DNA from: Sinorhizobium meliloti
GTDB lineage: Bacteria > Pseudomonadota > Alphaproteobacteria > Rhizobiales > Rhizobiaceae
Assembly: GCF_035610345.1 (NCBI RefSeq)
Contig: NZ_CP141212.1
Span: 2,237,976 to 2,301,975, forward strand
Reading direction: 5' to 3'
Length of the DNA stretch: 64,000 bases
Each line of letters opens with the position of its first letter. The first letter of the stretch is position 1. Below the pieces are notes generated by a model that had not been told where the DNA came from, ran no database searches, and saw only the letters and a program-made list of their open reading frames with translations. The position numbers were made by a program, and so were the translations under genes. Shown piece by piece: positions 9,085 to 19,217 of the stretch.

Positions 9085-9245
9085 CGGACGATGGCGGAAA
9101 GCATTCGGCTGCAATTCCCACTTGAGCTAACGCAATTTTTACGATGATATGGTGAAAAGGAGGTCACGCCTCCCTGGGGGACATCACCAATCATGGAAAC
9201 CATCGCGTGAGGCAGGATCGTCGTTCGTCTCGAAACGGAACCCCC

Positions 9246-10031
9246 ATGCGCCGGCTTCTCCTGGCATTGCTGCCCATCGCCTCCATTCTCTCTTCCTGTA
9301 CCTCCACCGATTACGACCTCGTCAAGACGGCCTCCATTCAGCCGCGCTTCCACGATACGGATCCGCAGGATTTCGGCGGCCGCACGCCGCACCATCACAG
9401 CGTTCACGGAATCGACGTCTCCAAGTGGAACGGCGACATCGATTGGCGAAAGGTCAAGAATTCCGGCGTGTCCTTCGCGTTCATCAAGGCAACCGAAGGC
9501 AAGGACCGGGTGGACTCGCGCTTCCACGAATATTGGCAGCAGGCGCGCGCCGTCGGCCTCGCCTACGCGCCCTATCATTTCTATTATTTCTGCTCCACCG
9601 CCGACGCCCAGGCCGACTGGTTCATTGCCAACGTGCCGAAGAGCGCCGTCCACCTGCCGCCCGTCCTGGATGTCGAATGGAACGGCGAATCGAAGACCTG
9701 CCGCTACCGGCCGGCGCCGGACACCGTGCGGTCCGAAATGAAGCGGTTCATGGACCGGCTCGAGGCCCATTACGGCAAACGGCCGATCATCTACACGTCC
9801 GTCGACTTTCACCGCGACAATCTGGTCGGCGCCTTCAACGACTATCATTTCTGGGTGCGCTCGGTAGCCAAGCACCCAAAGGACATCTACGTCGAACGCC
9901 GCTGGGCCTTTTGGCAATATACCAGCACCGGCGTGATCCCCGGCATTCAGGGCAGCACGGACATCAACGCCTTCGCCGGTTCCGCCAGGAACTGGCAGAA
10001 GTGGGTCGCGACCGTCTCGCAGGCAAGATAG
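9246..10031 (+). CDS. GH25 family muramidase, lipoprotein
   Basis: A 261-residue predicted lipoprotein (lipobox ILSSC, Cys 18) with a glycoside hydrolase 25 domain that cuts the MurNAc-beta-1,4-GlcNAc bond. Characteristic residues are visible: D57 in GIDVSKWNG at the first strand, and the catalytic D142/E144 pair in VLDVEWNG. The later IIYTSVDF and WAFWQYTS stretches also match the family. ATG 9246 is chosen because it begins directly with the signal peptide; the longer frame adds a charged leader. Rhizobial GH25 lipoproteins have no well-known role; cell-wall remodelling is the safe statement. Confidence 0.9.
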   Translation: MRRLLLALLPIASILSSCTSTDYDLVKTASIQPRFHDTDPQDFGGRTPHHHSVHGIDVSKWNGDIDWRKVKNSGVSFAFIKATEGKDRVDSRFHEYWQQARAVGLAYAPYHFYYFCSTADAQADWFIANVPKSAVHLPPVLDVEWNGESKTCRYRPAPDTVRSEMKRFMDRLEAHYGKRPIIYTSVDFHRDNLVGAFNDYHFWVRSVAKHPKDIYVERRWAFWQYTSTGVIPGIQGSTDINAFAGSARNWQKWVATVSQAR

Positions 10032-10168
10032 ACCGGAGGACGGGGCGGCATGGTCCGCATCTTTCTTCATTCGGTCATAATGCTCTGAGAGAGCATCGAT
10101 AGATTTCATTCTCGACAGACTTCGGGCCCGGCGGCATTCCGTGCGGCCGGCCACGGAAAGGAATTGTA

Positions 10169-11386
10169 ATGACAGGCACAGCGCGCAAAGCCCTTCTCTC
10201 CCTCGGATTCCTTGCCCTCGCCGGCACGCCGGCCCTGGCGCAAGCTCCGGCTCAGTCGGGAAACCCAGCCGCCGCGTGCGGCGGCGACCTCGGCTCCTTT
10301 CTGGAGGGCGTCAAGGCCGAAGCGGTCGCCAAGGGCATTCCCGCAGACGTCGCCGATCGGGCCCTCGCAGGCGCCGCGATCGACCAGAAGGTGCTCAGCC
10401 GCGACCGCACCCAGGGCGTGTTCAAGCAGACCTTCACCGAATTTTCGAAGCGAACCGTCAGCAAGTCGCGCCTCGACATCGGTGCGCAGAAGATGCGGGA
10501 ATATGCCGACGTCTTTGACCGGGCCGAGCAGGAATTCGGCATACCGGCGCCCGTGATCACCGCATTCTGGGCGATGGAAACCGACTTCGGCGCCGTGCAG
10601 GGCGATTTCAATACGCGCAACGCGCTGGTGACGCTGGCGCATGACTGCCGCCGCCCGGAAATGTTCCGGCCGCAGCTTCTCGCTGCAATCGAGATGGTGC
10701 AGCACGGCGATCTCGATCCCGCGACGACCACGGGCGCATGGGCGGGCGAGATCGGCCAGGTACAGATGCTGCCTGAGGACATCATCGCCTATGGCGTCGA
10801 CGGCGACGGCGACGGCCATGTCAATCTCAAGAAGAGTTCTCCGGATGCCATTCTGACGGCGGCGAAATTCATCCAGAGCCTGGGCTTCAAGCGCGGCGAG
10901 CCGTGGATTCAGGAGGTCCGCGTCCCGGAGCAACTGCCTTGGGAGAAGACGGGCCTGCAGTCCGGCATGACCGCCGGCGACTGGTTCGCACTCGGTGTCA
11001 CGCCGCGTGACGGCAACACCTCCAACAGTGGGCTCGAAGCCTCGCTGGTTCTCCCTCAGGGCCGCAAAGGCGCCGCTTTCCTGACCTACCCGAACTTCAA
11101 GATCTATCTCGAGTGGAATCAGTCCTTCATCTACACGACCTCCGCCGCCTATTTCGCGACCCGGCTTGCCGGTGCGCCTCCCTATCAGCAGGGCAATCCG
11201 GAACCGGGGCTCGGCGACGCCGAGATGAAAGCGCTGCAGACCAGATTGCAGGCGCTTGGTCATGACGTCGGCAAGATCGACGGCATTCTCGGCTCGGGCA
11301 CGCGGGCCGCACTGCAGAAGGAGCAGTTGAAGCTCGGCCTTCCCGCCGACGGCTGGGCAACACCGGGCCTGCTGGAGGCGCTTTAA
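10169..11386 (+). CDS. Lytic murein transglycosylase, MltB family (SLT_2 plus PG-binding domain)
   Basis: Periplasmic 405-residue enzyme with a cleaved signal peptide (ending at ALAQA near 25). The SLT_2 catalytic domain runs from about 40 to 330, with catalytic Glu E137 in FWAMETDFG, followed by GEIGQVQMLPEDI, a typical MltB signature. A PG_binding_1 domain is at 345-402 (EMKALQTRLQALG start). Ribosome site AAGGAA precedes ATG 10169. This is the soluble, PG-binding version common in Rhizobiales rather than the lipid-anchored E. coli MltB. It is 137 bases downstream of the GH25 gene, so co-transcription is possible but not shown. Confidence 0.92.
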   Translation: MTGTARKALLSLGFLALAGTPALAQAPAQSGNPAAACGGDLGSFLEGVKAEAVAKGIPADVADRALAGAAIDQKVLSRDRTQGVFKQTFTEFSKRTVSKSRLDIGAQKMREYADVFDRAEQEFGIPAPVITAFWAMETDFGAVQGDFNTRNALVTLAHDCRRPEMFRPQLLAAIEMVQHGDLDPATTTGAWAGEIGQVQMLPEDIIAYGVDGDGDGHVNLKKSSPDAILTAAKFIQSLGFKRGEPWIQEVRVPEQLPWEKTGLQSGMTAGDWFALGVTPRDGNTSNSGLEASLVLPQGRKGAAFLTYPNFKIYLEWNQSFIYTTSAAYFATRLAGAPPYQQGNPEPGLGDAEMKALQTRLQALGHDVGKIDGILGSGTRAALQKEQLKLGLPADGWATPGLLEAL

Positions 11387-11500
11387 CCTTTGGCAGGACG
11401 CAAGAAGCGGGTGGCGACACCCGCTTCGCCGCAATACTGCTTGCGCAATTCTGAATTGTCGGGCTCCTATTCCGGCTTAGAGCGCGGTCGTTCCGGATGG

Positions 11501-11574
11501 GCGCACGAAGTGCGCTCCAACTTATTCGGTCGACGCATCGTGCTTTCCGAAATCGTCCGATTTCGGGCCGATGC
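11501..11574. repeat. Rhizobial palindromic repeat cluster (two hairpins)
   Basis: A small hairpin GCGCAC-GAA-GTGCGC (11501-11515) is followed by a strong one: CCGAAATCG-TC-CGATTTCGG (11547-11566) nested inside GCATCG (11535-11540) and CGATGC (11569-11574). The layout resembles the ABC-type palindromic elements found between rhizobial genes. It lies just upstream of the DMT transporter gene and may end the mltB-like transcript. Confidence 0.55.
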
Positions 11575-11597
11575 GGCAGCTGCTGCGCAGGCAAGAT

Positions 11598-12524
11598 ATG
11601 GCTTCACCCGCAAATTCCATCAGCACCCACATGACCATGCGCCTCTGGGCACTGCTCGGGCTGCTCGGTCTCATCTGGGGCGGTTCCTTCTTCTTCGCCC
11701 GGGTGGCCGTTGCCCATATGCCGCCTTTCACGCTCGTGCTTTTGCGTCTCGGCCTCGCTGCCCTCGCCCTGCATCTCTATCTTCGCGGGCGACACGGCAT
11801 ATATCCGGCGCTCGCCGGGCGCTGGCGCGAGTTCCTGCTCATGGGGCTCATCAACAACGCCATTCCGCATGCGTTCATCTTTCTCGGCCAGACGCATATC
11901 GGCGCCGGTCTCGCTGCAATCCTCAACGCCACGACGCCGGTCTGGACGGTGCTCATCGCGAATGTCGCGACCCAGGATGAAAAGCTGAGCACCGCGAAGT
12001 TCGGCGGTTGCCTGCTCGGGCTTGCCGGTACCGTCGTGCTCATAGGGCCGAGTGCGCTTGCCGGCCTCTTCGGCGCTGCCGGCGACGTGCCGCTCTGGGC
12101 GCTGGTCCTGCCGGTCCTGGCGGCAGTCAGCTACGGCTTTTCCGCTTCTTACGGCAAACGCTTCCGCAATCTGGCCGCGCCGGTGACGGCCGCCGGGCAA
12201 TTGACCGCATCGACACTCATCATGCTGCCGGTCGCGGTCCTCGTCGACATGCCATGGACCCTGCCCATGCCGCCGCTCACGACCGTGCTCGCGATCCTCG
12301 GACTGGCGCTCGTTTCAACCGCCTATGCCTATATCCTGTTCTTCCGCATCATGGCCGAAGCGGGCGCCACCAACACCTCGTTGGTAACGCTGCTCGTCCC
12401 GCCAAGCGCCATCCTGCTCGGCTATCTCTTCCTGGGAGAAATACTGCAGGCGACTGATATCGGGGGCATGCTGCTCATCGCCGTCGGCCTGGCGATCCTG
12501 GATGGGCGCGTCCTGAAGCTCTGA
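11598..12524 (+). CDS. EamA/DMT-family transporter
   Basis: Ten-helix inner-membrane protein of about 308 residues with two EamA repeats: the first begins LLGLIWGGSFFFARVAV, the second about residue 155 (LPVLAAVSYGFSASY). Such proteins export or import small metabolites; no substrate can be named. The start at ATG 11598 is uncertain, since MTMRLWALL a little downstream is also possible. The palindromic repeat lies right upstream. No partner gene is adjacent. Confidence 0.86.
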   Translation: MASPANSISTHMTMRLWALLGLLGLIWGGSFFFARVAVAHMPPFTLVLLRLGLAALALHLYLRGRHGIYPALAGRWREFLLMGLINNAIPHAFIFLGQTHIGAGLAAILNATTPVWTVLIANVATQDEKLSTAKFGGCLLGLAGTVVLIGPSALAGLFGAAGDVPLWALVLPVLAAVSYGFSASYGKRFRNLAAPVTAAGQLTASTLIMLPVAVLVDMPWTLPMPPLTTVLAILGLALVSTAYAYILFFRIMAEAGATNTSLVTLLVPPSAILLGYLFLGEILQATDIGGMLLIAVGLAILDGRVLKL

Positions 12525-12817
12525 TATTCCGCCGGACGGTGACCATTCCGCGCGCCACGATCCGCCCGGCGGGTGCCCGGTAGACTGATTCACCGTCTTT
12601 TTCACACACTCACGCAGCGTTACAGATGTTTACATTAACCTCCTGGCAGGAATTGTGAATAAAATGTGGCATTCCCAATAATTGATTGTTTTCAACACGT
12701 TATATGTATTCATGAAAAAATCGGAGATAGGGAATTTCGCAGTGCAGCACAAGTTTCGCTTTCACATGCCGTTTTTTCGCCCTATGTTTTACCCGTCAAC
12801 GCAGGGAGGATCAGCTT

Positions 12818-12895
12818 ATGGGACTTACACACTCGTTGAACGTCCTTATGATCAGTGCAGCGTTCGCATTCGTGGCCGTAATGCTTTTCGTGTGA
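12818..12895 (+). CDS. Small hydrophobic membrane peptide, 25 residues
   Basis: The peptide begins MGLTHSLNVLM and continues into a single hydrophobic segment (ISAAFAFVAVMLFV) ending at TGA 12893-12895. A strong ribosome site GGGAGG at 12804-12809 lies nine bases before the ATG, much better than for any overlapping frame. The predicted product is almost entirely one transmembrane helix with a short polar N-terminus, the shape of regulatory or complex-assembly micropeptides. I do not recognise a family by name and infer no function. It stands alone, with an A+T-rich leader before it and a stem-loop after it. Confidence 0.6.
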   Translation: MGLTHSLNVLMISAAFAFVAVMLFV

Positions 12896-13010
12896 TTCAG
12901 GGCCACTGACAGTCCAGCCGAAACTGGGACTTTAATTTCCGGAAAATCCATTTTGCAGCAAGGTCTCACCGCCGCTCAGGCGCAATAGTTCGACAGGCTG
13001 CAACAATCAG

Positions 13011-13044
13011 AAAGCCCATGAATGCTGCGGCATTCATGGGCTTT
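13011..13044 (-). terminator. Bidirectional terminator of metF and small peptide gene
   Basis: Perfect 15-base arms (AAAGCCCATGAATGC, 13011-13025, and its complement 13030-13044) with a TGCG loop. It lies 31 bases beyond the metF stop on the minus strand and 115 bases beyond the small peptide gene on the plus strand; T-runs are TTTC on both sides. Confidence 0.8.
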
Positions 13045-13075
13045 CGCTATGGTGCTGCTTATCCGAGGTCGGCCG

Positions 13076-14017
13076 TCATGCCCTCGCGACCGCCCGGACC
13101 GGGCGCTCGGTGTCTGCGGGCTGAGCCGGCGCGAGTTCCGGATCATAGCCGATCAGTTCGCAAACGGCAGTGATGAGCTGCGGGCGGTTCATCGTGTAGA
13201 GGTGGAAATCGCTGACGCCGCGCCGGACGAGATCGGTGATCTGTTCGGCCGCGATATGGGCTGCCTCCCGGAAACGCCCTTCCGGCTGATCGTCAAGAGG
13301 GCTCAGCCGCGAAACGATCGACTCCGGAACTCTGGCGCCGCAAAGACCGGCAAATTTCTGCACCTGGGTGAGATTATTGATCGGCAGTATCCCGGGTACG
13401 ATCGGTATCGCGATGCCCGCGCGCCTTACGCGTTCCAAATAGCGCTCGAAGTCGTCATTGTCGAAGAAGAACTGCGTAAGCGCGCGCGTTGCGCCATTGT
13501 CGACCTTGCGCTTCAGCATGTCTATGTCGGCAGCGACGTCGGGGCTCTCCGGATGCTTTTCCGGATAGGCGGAGACGGAGATCTCGAAATCGCCGCGCGC
13601 CCGCAGGGCCTCGACGAGGGCGGCGGCATTTTCGTAGCCGCCCGGGAAAGGCTCGTAGACGCTGCCGATACCGCCTTGCGGATCACCCCTCAACGCCACG
13701 AAATGGCGCACCCCGCAGGCGACGAACTCGTCGATGACCGCATCCACCTCCGCCTTCGGCGCGCCGACGCAAGTGAGATGCGCGGCCGTATTCCGGATCT
13801 CCATCTCCCCGATCATCCGCTTGACCGTCGTCAGGGAGCGCGCCTTGGTCGACCCGCCGGCACCGTAGGTCACGGTGACGAAGGCGGGCGCGAAGACGGA
13901 GAGAGCCGTGACGGTCTGAAAGAGTTGCGCCTCCATCTCGTCGTTCTTCGGAGGGAAGTACTCGAAGGAAAATCTAAGACCGTCGCAGTCCACGGGATAA
14001 GGCGTCCGTCCGTTCAT
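13076..14017 (-). CDS. metF: 5,10-methylenetetrahydrofolate reductase
   Basis: Flavoenzyme reducing 5,10-methylene-THF to 5-methyl-THF, the methyl donor for methionine synthesis. The 313-residue TIM barrel begins with the typical RFSFEYFPPKNDE stretch, has VTYGAGGST near 60 and AHLTCVGAP near 90, and later FFFDNDDFERY and VPGILPI. Start ATG 14017 is chosen by these homologous features; the longer frame runs back into the upstream gene. Only two bases separate it from the stop of the ArsR-methyltransferase gene, so both form one operon, and a strong terminator follows. Confidence 0.96.
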   Translation of the reverse strand: MNGRTPYPVDCDGLRFSFEYFPPKNDEMEAQLFQTVTALSVFAPAFVTVTYGAGGSTKARSLTTVKRMIGEMEIRNTAAHLTCVGAPKAEVDAVIDEFVACGVRHFVALRGDPQGGIGSVYEPFPGGYENAAALVEALRARGDFEISVSAYPEKHPESPDVAADIDMLKRKVDNGATRALTQFFFDNDDFERYLERVRRAGIAIPIVPGILPINNLTQVQKFAGLCGARVPESIVSRLSPLDDQPEGRFREAAHIAAEQITDLVRRGVSDFHLYTMNRPQLITAVCELIGYDPELAPAQPADTERPVRAVARA

Positions 14018-14019
14018 TC

Positions 14020-15042
14020 TCAAACTCCCCCTGCATGAAGACGCTGGCGCGGCAAGTCGGCAACGGTTTCGACCGCGCGCTGATCGCGCGCCAGCCAGAT
14101 GGTGACAGTCAGCTTCCCCTCCTGCCCGCCTTCCGGCGCAAGATCGGTCGTCTTCTCGAGCGAAAGATCGGCCTTCTGCAGCCATTCGCTCATTGTCTGG
14201 TGCGAAAAGCCCAGGCGCGCATGGGCATGGTCGTCACGCAGGTGTTCAAGCCCGTGCGGCGCGAAATCGATGATCACGAGCCGGCCGCCCGGGACGAGCA
14301 TGCGCGCCGCCTCGGCAATCGCCGCCTCGGGCTCCTCGAGATAATGCAGCACCTGATGGATCGTGACGAGATCGAAGGATTGACCATCAAGCGGCAGGTT
14401 GAAGATGTCGCCGTGGCGGATCGACGCCTTGGTGATGCCGGCCTTGTCCAGGTTGGACCGCGCGACCGCCAGCATGTCGCGGCTGGCGTCGACCCCGATG
14501 CCGCGGCGGTAGATACCCTCGAAGAGCTGCAGAATACGTCCGGTTCCTGTGCCAAGGTCGAGCAGGCTGTCGACCGGCTCGTCGCCGACCATCGCCTTGA
14601 GCGCCGCCTCGACGTCGCCTTCGGCGATGTGCAGACGTCTGAGCTTGTCCCATTCGGCGGCGTTGCGGCTGAAATAGGCCTGCGCCTTCTCCGCGCGGGT
14701 TCTCTTCAACGTGGCAAGGCGGATGGCATCCCTGGCCAGAATTGCATCGTCGGCTGCGGCCGATGCGAGAAGCTCGCGGATCAGCGCGACGCGACGGCCC
14801 TCCTGCCGCAGGCGGAAATAGGCCCAGGCGCCTTCCTGATAGCGATCGATGAGCGCGACCTCGGCCAACAATTTCAGATGACGGGAAATGCGCGGCTGCG
14901 ATTGCCCGAGAATTTCGGTAAGATCGGTGACCGTCAGGTCGCCGGCCGAGAGAAGGGCCAGCAGGCGCAGGCGCGTCGGCTCGCCCGCCGCCTTCAGGAC
15001 GTCGACCAGCGCATCCAAACCAAGCGTTTCCCGATCAGCCAT
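14020..15042 (-). CDS. ArsR-type regulator fused to SAM-dependent methyltransferase
   Basis: A 340-residue two-domain protein. Residues 10-90 form an ArsR winged helix (PTRLRLLALLSAGDLTV then QSQPRISRHLKLL recognition helix). Residues 140-300 form a class I methyltransferase with motif I LLDLGTGTGRIL and the QVLHYLEEPEAA stretch. It is co-transcribed with metF, so a role as sensor of S-adenosylmethionine, S-adenosylhomocysteine or homocysteine is plausible, similar to SahR-type methionine-cycle regulators. Whether the methyltransferase half is catalytic or only binds SAM/SAH is unknown. Start alternatives are ATG 15054 and GTG 15060; 15042 gives the usual N-terminus. Confidence 0.87.
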   Translation of the reverse strand: MADRETLGLDALVDVLKAAGEPTRLRLLALLSAGDLTVTDLTEILGQSQPRISRHLKLLAEVALIDRYQEGAWAYFRLRQEGRRVALIRELLASAAADDAILARDAIRLATLKRTRAEKAQAYFSRNAAEWDKLRRLHIAEGDVEAALKAMVGDEPVDSLLDLGTGTGRILQLFEGIYRRGIGVDASRDMLAVARSNLDKAGITKASIRHGDIFNLPLDGQSFDLVTIHQVLHYLEEPEAAIAEAARMLVPGGRLVIIDFAPHGLEHLRDDHAHARLGFSHQTMSEWLQKADLSLEKTTDLAPEGGQEGKLTVTIWLARDQRAVETVADLPRQRLHAGGV

Positions 15043-15057
15043 AGCCTTCCCCATCAA

Positions 15058-15079
15058 CACATAAAGATATGTTTATGTG
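15058..15079 (-). promoter_or_regulatory. Palindromic operator upstream of ArsR-methyltransferase/metF operon
   Basis: Arms CACATAAA and TTTATGTG (8 of 8 complementary) flank GATATG, itself near-symmetrical. Such AT-rich palindromes are typical ArsR-family sites. It abuts the start codon region, so autorepression of the regulator-metF operon is the natural inference. No second copy was noticed elsewhere in the window. Confidence 0.6.
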
Positions 15080-15537
15080 ATTTGTGACGGCCGCGCAAGA
15101 GATTTGCGCATAGAGGCAATAGAATGGCGCCTGGAGGATAGAACGGCCGGACCTTGCGGTCGCCCGGCCGACAAATGGCGCGCTACGATTTGTGGAGATT
15201 TCAGAACGCTTCGGGAGCAGGCTCTGCCCGTCGACCCCCTCTGCCTCGGCCCCGACATTCATCCTCGGCCGTGACCCCGACAGTCATCCTCTGCCCGGAC
15301 CGGAGGATCCACACGCCGGGCATAGGAGCCGAACTCCGTGGAGGACGCGGTGCATGCAACGGGACTGCGCGTAACGCCGCCTGTTTGAGTATCGGTGGCT
15401 TGTGAACGGATCCTCGGGTCAAGCCCCGAGGATTACGGCGGCGAAGCCCGGCGATGGCGACCCGGAGAGGCCGCCTTCGCTGGATGTACAGACTCAAAGA
15501 ACGCCGTCAGCGATGCGCCGCCGCAAACGTATGACGG
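15080..15537. other. Intergenic region between ArsR-methyltransferase gene and ettA
   Basis: About 458 bases without a supported gene; short open frames here lack ribosome sites and codon bias. It contains the hairpin repeat at 15410-15433 and, at 15258-15298, a tandem of similar words (CATCCTCGGCCGTGACC and CATCCTCTGCCCGGACC). The promoter of the leftward ArsR-metF operon should lie at its left end. Confidence 0.4.
15410..15433. repeat. Hairpin repeat downstream of ettA
   Basis: Inverted arms ATCCTCGGG and CCCGAGGAT around TCAAGC, a palindrome common in rhizobial intergenic DNA. It is 105 bases beyond the ettA stop in the direction of ettA transcription and may serve as its terminator or transcript-stabilising structure. 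Confidence 0.5.
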
Positions 15538-17187
<1,650 letters not shown>

Positions 17188-17315
17188 AAAGGAAATGCTC
17201 CGCATCGGAAGGAAATTTTGCCCGCTATGTAGGCGAATTATGGTGGCGGGGCAACGCCAAAGGCCCTTGCCCCAACGCTCCCCCGCCGCTTCCTCAATGC
17301 GAATTGCGGTCCGGA

Positions 17316-18083
17316 TCAGCCCCGCCCGGCAGCGTCTGCGACCCCCTTCGCGCATTTGAATTCCGTCGGCCCCGCAGCCTGGATCAAATCCGCCAGCTCG
17401 GCTTTGCCCGAGAGGTCGCCCGAGAGCCCGATCGTCAGCCCGGTGATCACGTCGCGGCCGTTCACCGACTGGCAACGCATGCGCACCCGGTCTCCGGCCC
17501 CCGCCCCGAAAGTCTGGTCGAAGGCCTGCTTGATCTGTTTTTCGTCGAGTTCCTTGCCGATCCCGCCGGCGAAGAGCGCACGCACCGCCGAGCGGTTGAG
17601 CTCGTCCAGAAGCCGAAGCTGCAGCGCGAAGTAGTCCTCGGCGTTTGCCGTCTGGCAGGTACCGTTGCGCAGCCATTGGTGCCGGTCCAGACCGGACTTG
17701 ACGCCCGGCATGGCGACGAGCAGGCGCTTGGCCGTCTCGTCTCCCATGGCGACTTCCGGCAGTTCCAGCCAATCGCCCTTGCGGTCGCGCGCTTTCAGAT
17801 CCGCTTCCACGCCGCAATAGCTCTTCTTGAGCGGCCATAGTCCATGAAGCGAGAAATTCGTGGCGTCGAAGCGCTCCGCGGTCTGATCGACGCATTCCTT
17901 GCGATCGGGCCGCGTCTCGCAGAATCCCGGCTGCCAACTCACGGCGAGCACATATTCCGTCCTTCCCGCGCCGGTTTCGCCCTCGCTCGCCTCACTCTCC
18001 TGAGCCGCAGCGAGGGGCGCATTCGCCAAACCCAGCGCCAGCGCCGCCAACCTGATCAGATGCATCATCGCCCTTATCTTCAT
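17316..18083 (-). CDS. RNase T2-family protein with altered active site
   Basis: A secreted 255-residue protein with an N-terminal signal peptide (cleavage near APLAAAQ, residue 27) and the RNase T2 fold. The first active-site motif is intact (FSLHGLWP, H80). The second motif, normally H-E-W-x-K-H-G-T-C, reads HQWLRNGTC at 135-143: the catalytic Glu and second His positions are Gln (136) and Asn (140). I confirmed this in the DNA at 17655-17685. Several Cys residues suggest disulfides. The protein may be a weak or inactive RNase, or an RNA-binding relative. ettA follows, 128 bases away, on the same strand. Confidence 0.82.
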   Translation of the reverse strand: MKIRAMMHLIRLAALALGLANAPLAAAQESEASEGETGAGRTEYVLAVSWQPGFCETRPDRKECVDQTAERFDATNFSLHGLWPLKKSYCGVEADLKARDRKGDWLELPEVAMGDETAKRLLVAMPGVKSGLDRHQWLRNGTCQTANAEDYFALQLRLLDELNRSAVRALFAGGIGKELDEKQIKQAFDQTFGAGAGDRVRMRCQSVNGRDVITGLTIGLSGDLSGKAELADLIQAAGPTEFKCAKGVADAAGRG

Positions 18084-18272
18084 TGCCCCAAACCCTCTAA
18101 AGGAAACAAAACAGGAACAAATAACGCCATATACGGGAAAATTGCAACCCTGAATCGCATCTGCGGATTCGTTGTGATCTCATGCGCAACGAGCAACAAG
18201 CTGCGGTTGCCTTTCCCACCCAAATCGATTTGATATCCGCACGGCATCCGCAAGTGGGGGAGAGCGCATGGC

Positions 18273-19217
18273 ATGTTCGGGCAGGTGAGGACGCATCGAA
18301 GCCCGACCGGCGCGACGCTCGGCTGGCGCCATCTCGGCGCCGCGGGCGAACCGCAAGGCATTCTCGTCATCAGCCACGGCCTTGCCGAGCATTCCGGCCG
18401 CTATGCCCGCTTTGCCGAAGCCATGGCCGGCCAAGGTTTCCACGTCTACGCCCATGACCACCGCGGCCACGGCACGAGCTGTGCCCCCGATGCGTGTCCC
18501 GCCATGTTCGCGCAGCGGGGTGGCGCGGCCAAGGTCGTCGCGGATCTCCGCGCGCTCCGCGATATGGCGGTGGCCAGCCATCCCGGCCTGCCGGTCGTGC
18601 TGTTCGGCCATTCGATGGGCGGCCTGATCGCGCTTGACGCCGCCGAAACCGATCCGGAACTCTACGACGCGCTTGCTGTGTGGAACTCCAATTTCCGGCC
18701 CGGCCTTGCCGGGCGCGGCGGCCAGTTGCTGCTGGCGATCGAGAAGATGCTGAAGGGTTCGGACGTGCCAAGTCCGCTCGTGACGAAACTCACTTTCGGT
18801 GCCTGGAGCACCAGCATCGCCGACCGGCAGACCGATTGCGATTGGCTCTCGCGCGATAAGAGCGAGGTTGCAAAATATCTCGAAGATCCGCTCTGTGGTT
18901 TCGACCCGACCGTATCGCTGTGGCTCGACGTATTCGCCTTCGCCTTTGCCGGGGCCCGCTCCGACCGGCTGTCGCGGCTACCGTCGAGCCTGCCGGTTCA
19001 CCTCGTTGGCGGCAGCGCCGATCCTTCCACCCTCAACGGAGAGGCCGTTCGCTGGCTGGGCAACCGCATGAAAGCGCGGGGCATGACGGATGTCACGATC
19101 GCAATTCACGAGGGCATGCGCCACGAAACGCTGAACGAGATCGGACGGGAAAAAGCGATGACGGAGTTCGCCGCCTGGTGCCTGAAGGCAGTCGGGGGAA
19201 AGCGGCACCGTCCATGA
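18273..19217 (+). CDS. Alpha/beta hydrolase, monoacylglycerol lipase-like (Hydrolase_4)
   Basis: A 314-residue cytosolic alpha/beta hydrolase of the serine aminopeptidase S33/lysophospholipase group. The oxyanion region is ISHGLAEHSGRY near 35, HDHRGHG follows, and the nucleophile elbow is GHSMGG near residue 112; candidate acid and His occur in VGGSADPST and EGMRHETLNE. This pattern is typical of monoacylglycerol or lysophospholipid lipases. A purine-rich ribosome site (GGGGGAG) lies upstream. The stop overlaps the start of the next transporter gene (ATGA), so they are co-expressed. The true substrate is unknown. Confidence 0.88.
   Translation: MFGQVRTHRSPTGATLGWRHLGAAGEPQGILVISHGLAEHSGRYARFAEAMAGQGFHVYAHDHRGHGTSCAPDACPAMFAQRGGAAKVVADLRALRDMAVASHPGLPVVLFGHSMGGLIALDAAETDPELYDALAVWNSNFRPGLAGRGGQLLLAIEKMLKGSDVPSPLVTKLTFGAWSTSIADRQTDCDWLSRDKSEVAKYLEDPLCGFDPTVSLWLDVFAFAFAGARSDRLSRLPSSLPVHLVGGSADPSTLNGEAVRWLGNRMKARGMTDVTIAIHEGMRHETLNEIGREKAMTEFAAWCLKAVGGKRHRP

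Larger units (their letters stand above)
12525..13075. other. 551-base region between DMT gene and metF, holding one tiny ORF
   Basis: It contains the 25-codon gene at 12818-12895 and a bidirectional stem-loop at 13011-13044. The stretch 12600-12760 is markedly A+T-rich compared with its surroundings, which fits a promoter and long 5' leader for the small gene. I see no other supported gene; a longer frame at 12682-12909 has no ribosome site and overlaps the small gene in another frame. Confidence 0.5.

Noticed and set aside
12682..12909. 75-residue frame overlapping the small membrane peptide
   Set aside because: No ribosome site and no motif; the 25-codon frame with GGGAGG is preferred.
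15201..15497. Short minus-strand frame between ettA and the ArsR gene
   Set aside because: No ribosome site, codon bias or motif; overlaps a hairpin repeat.
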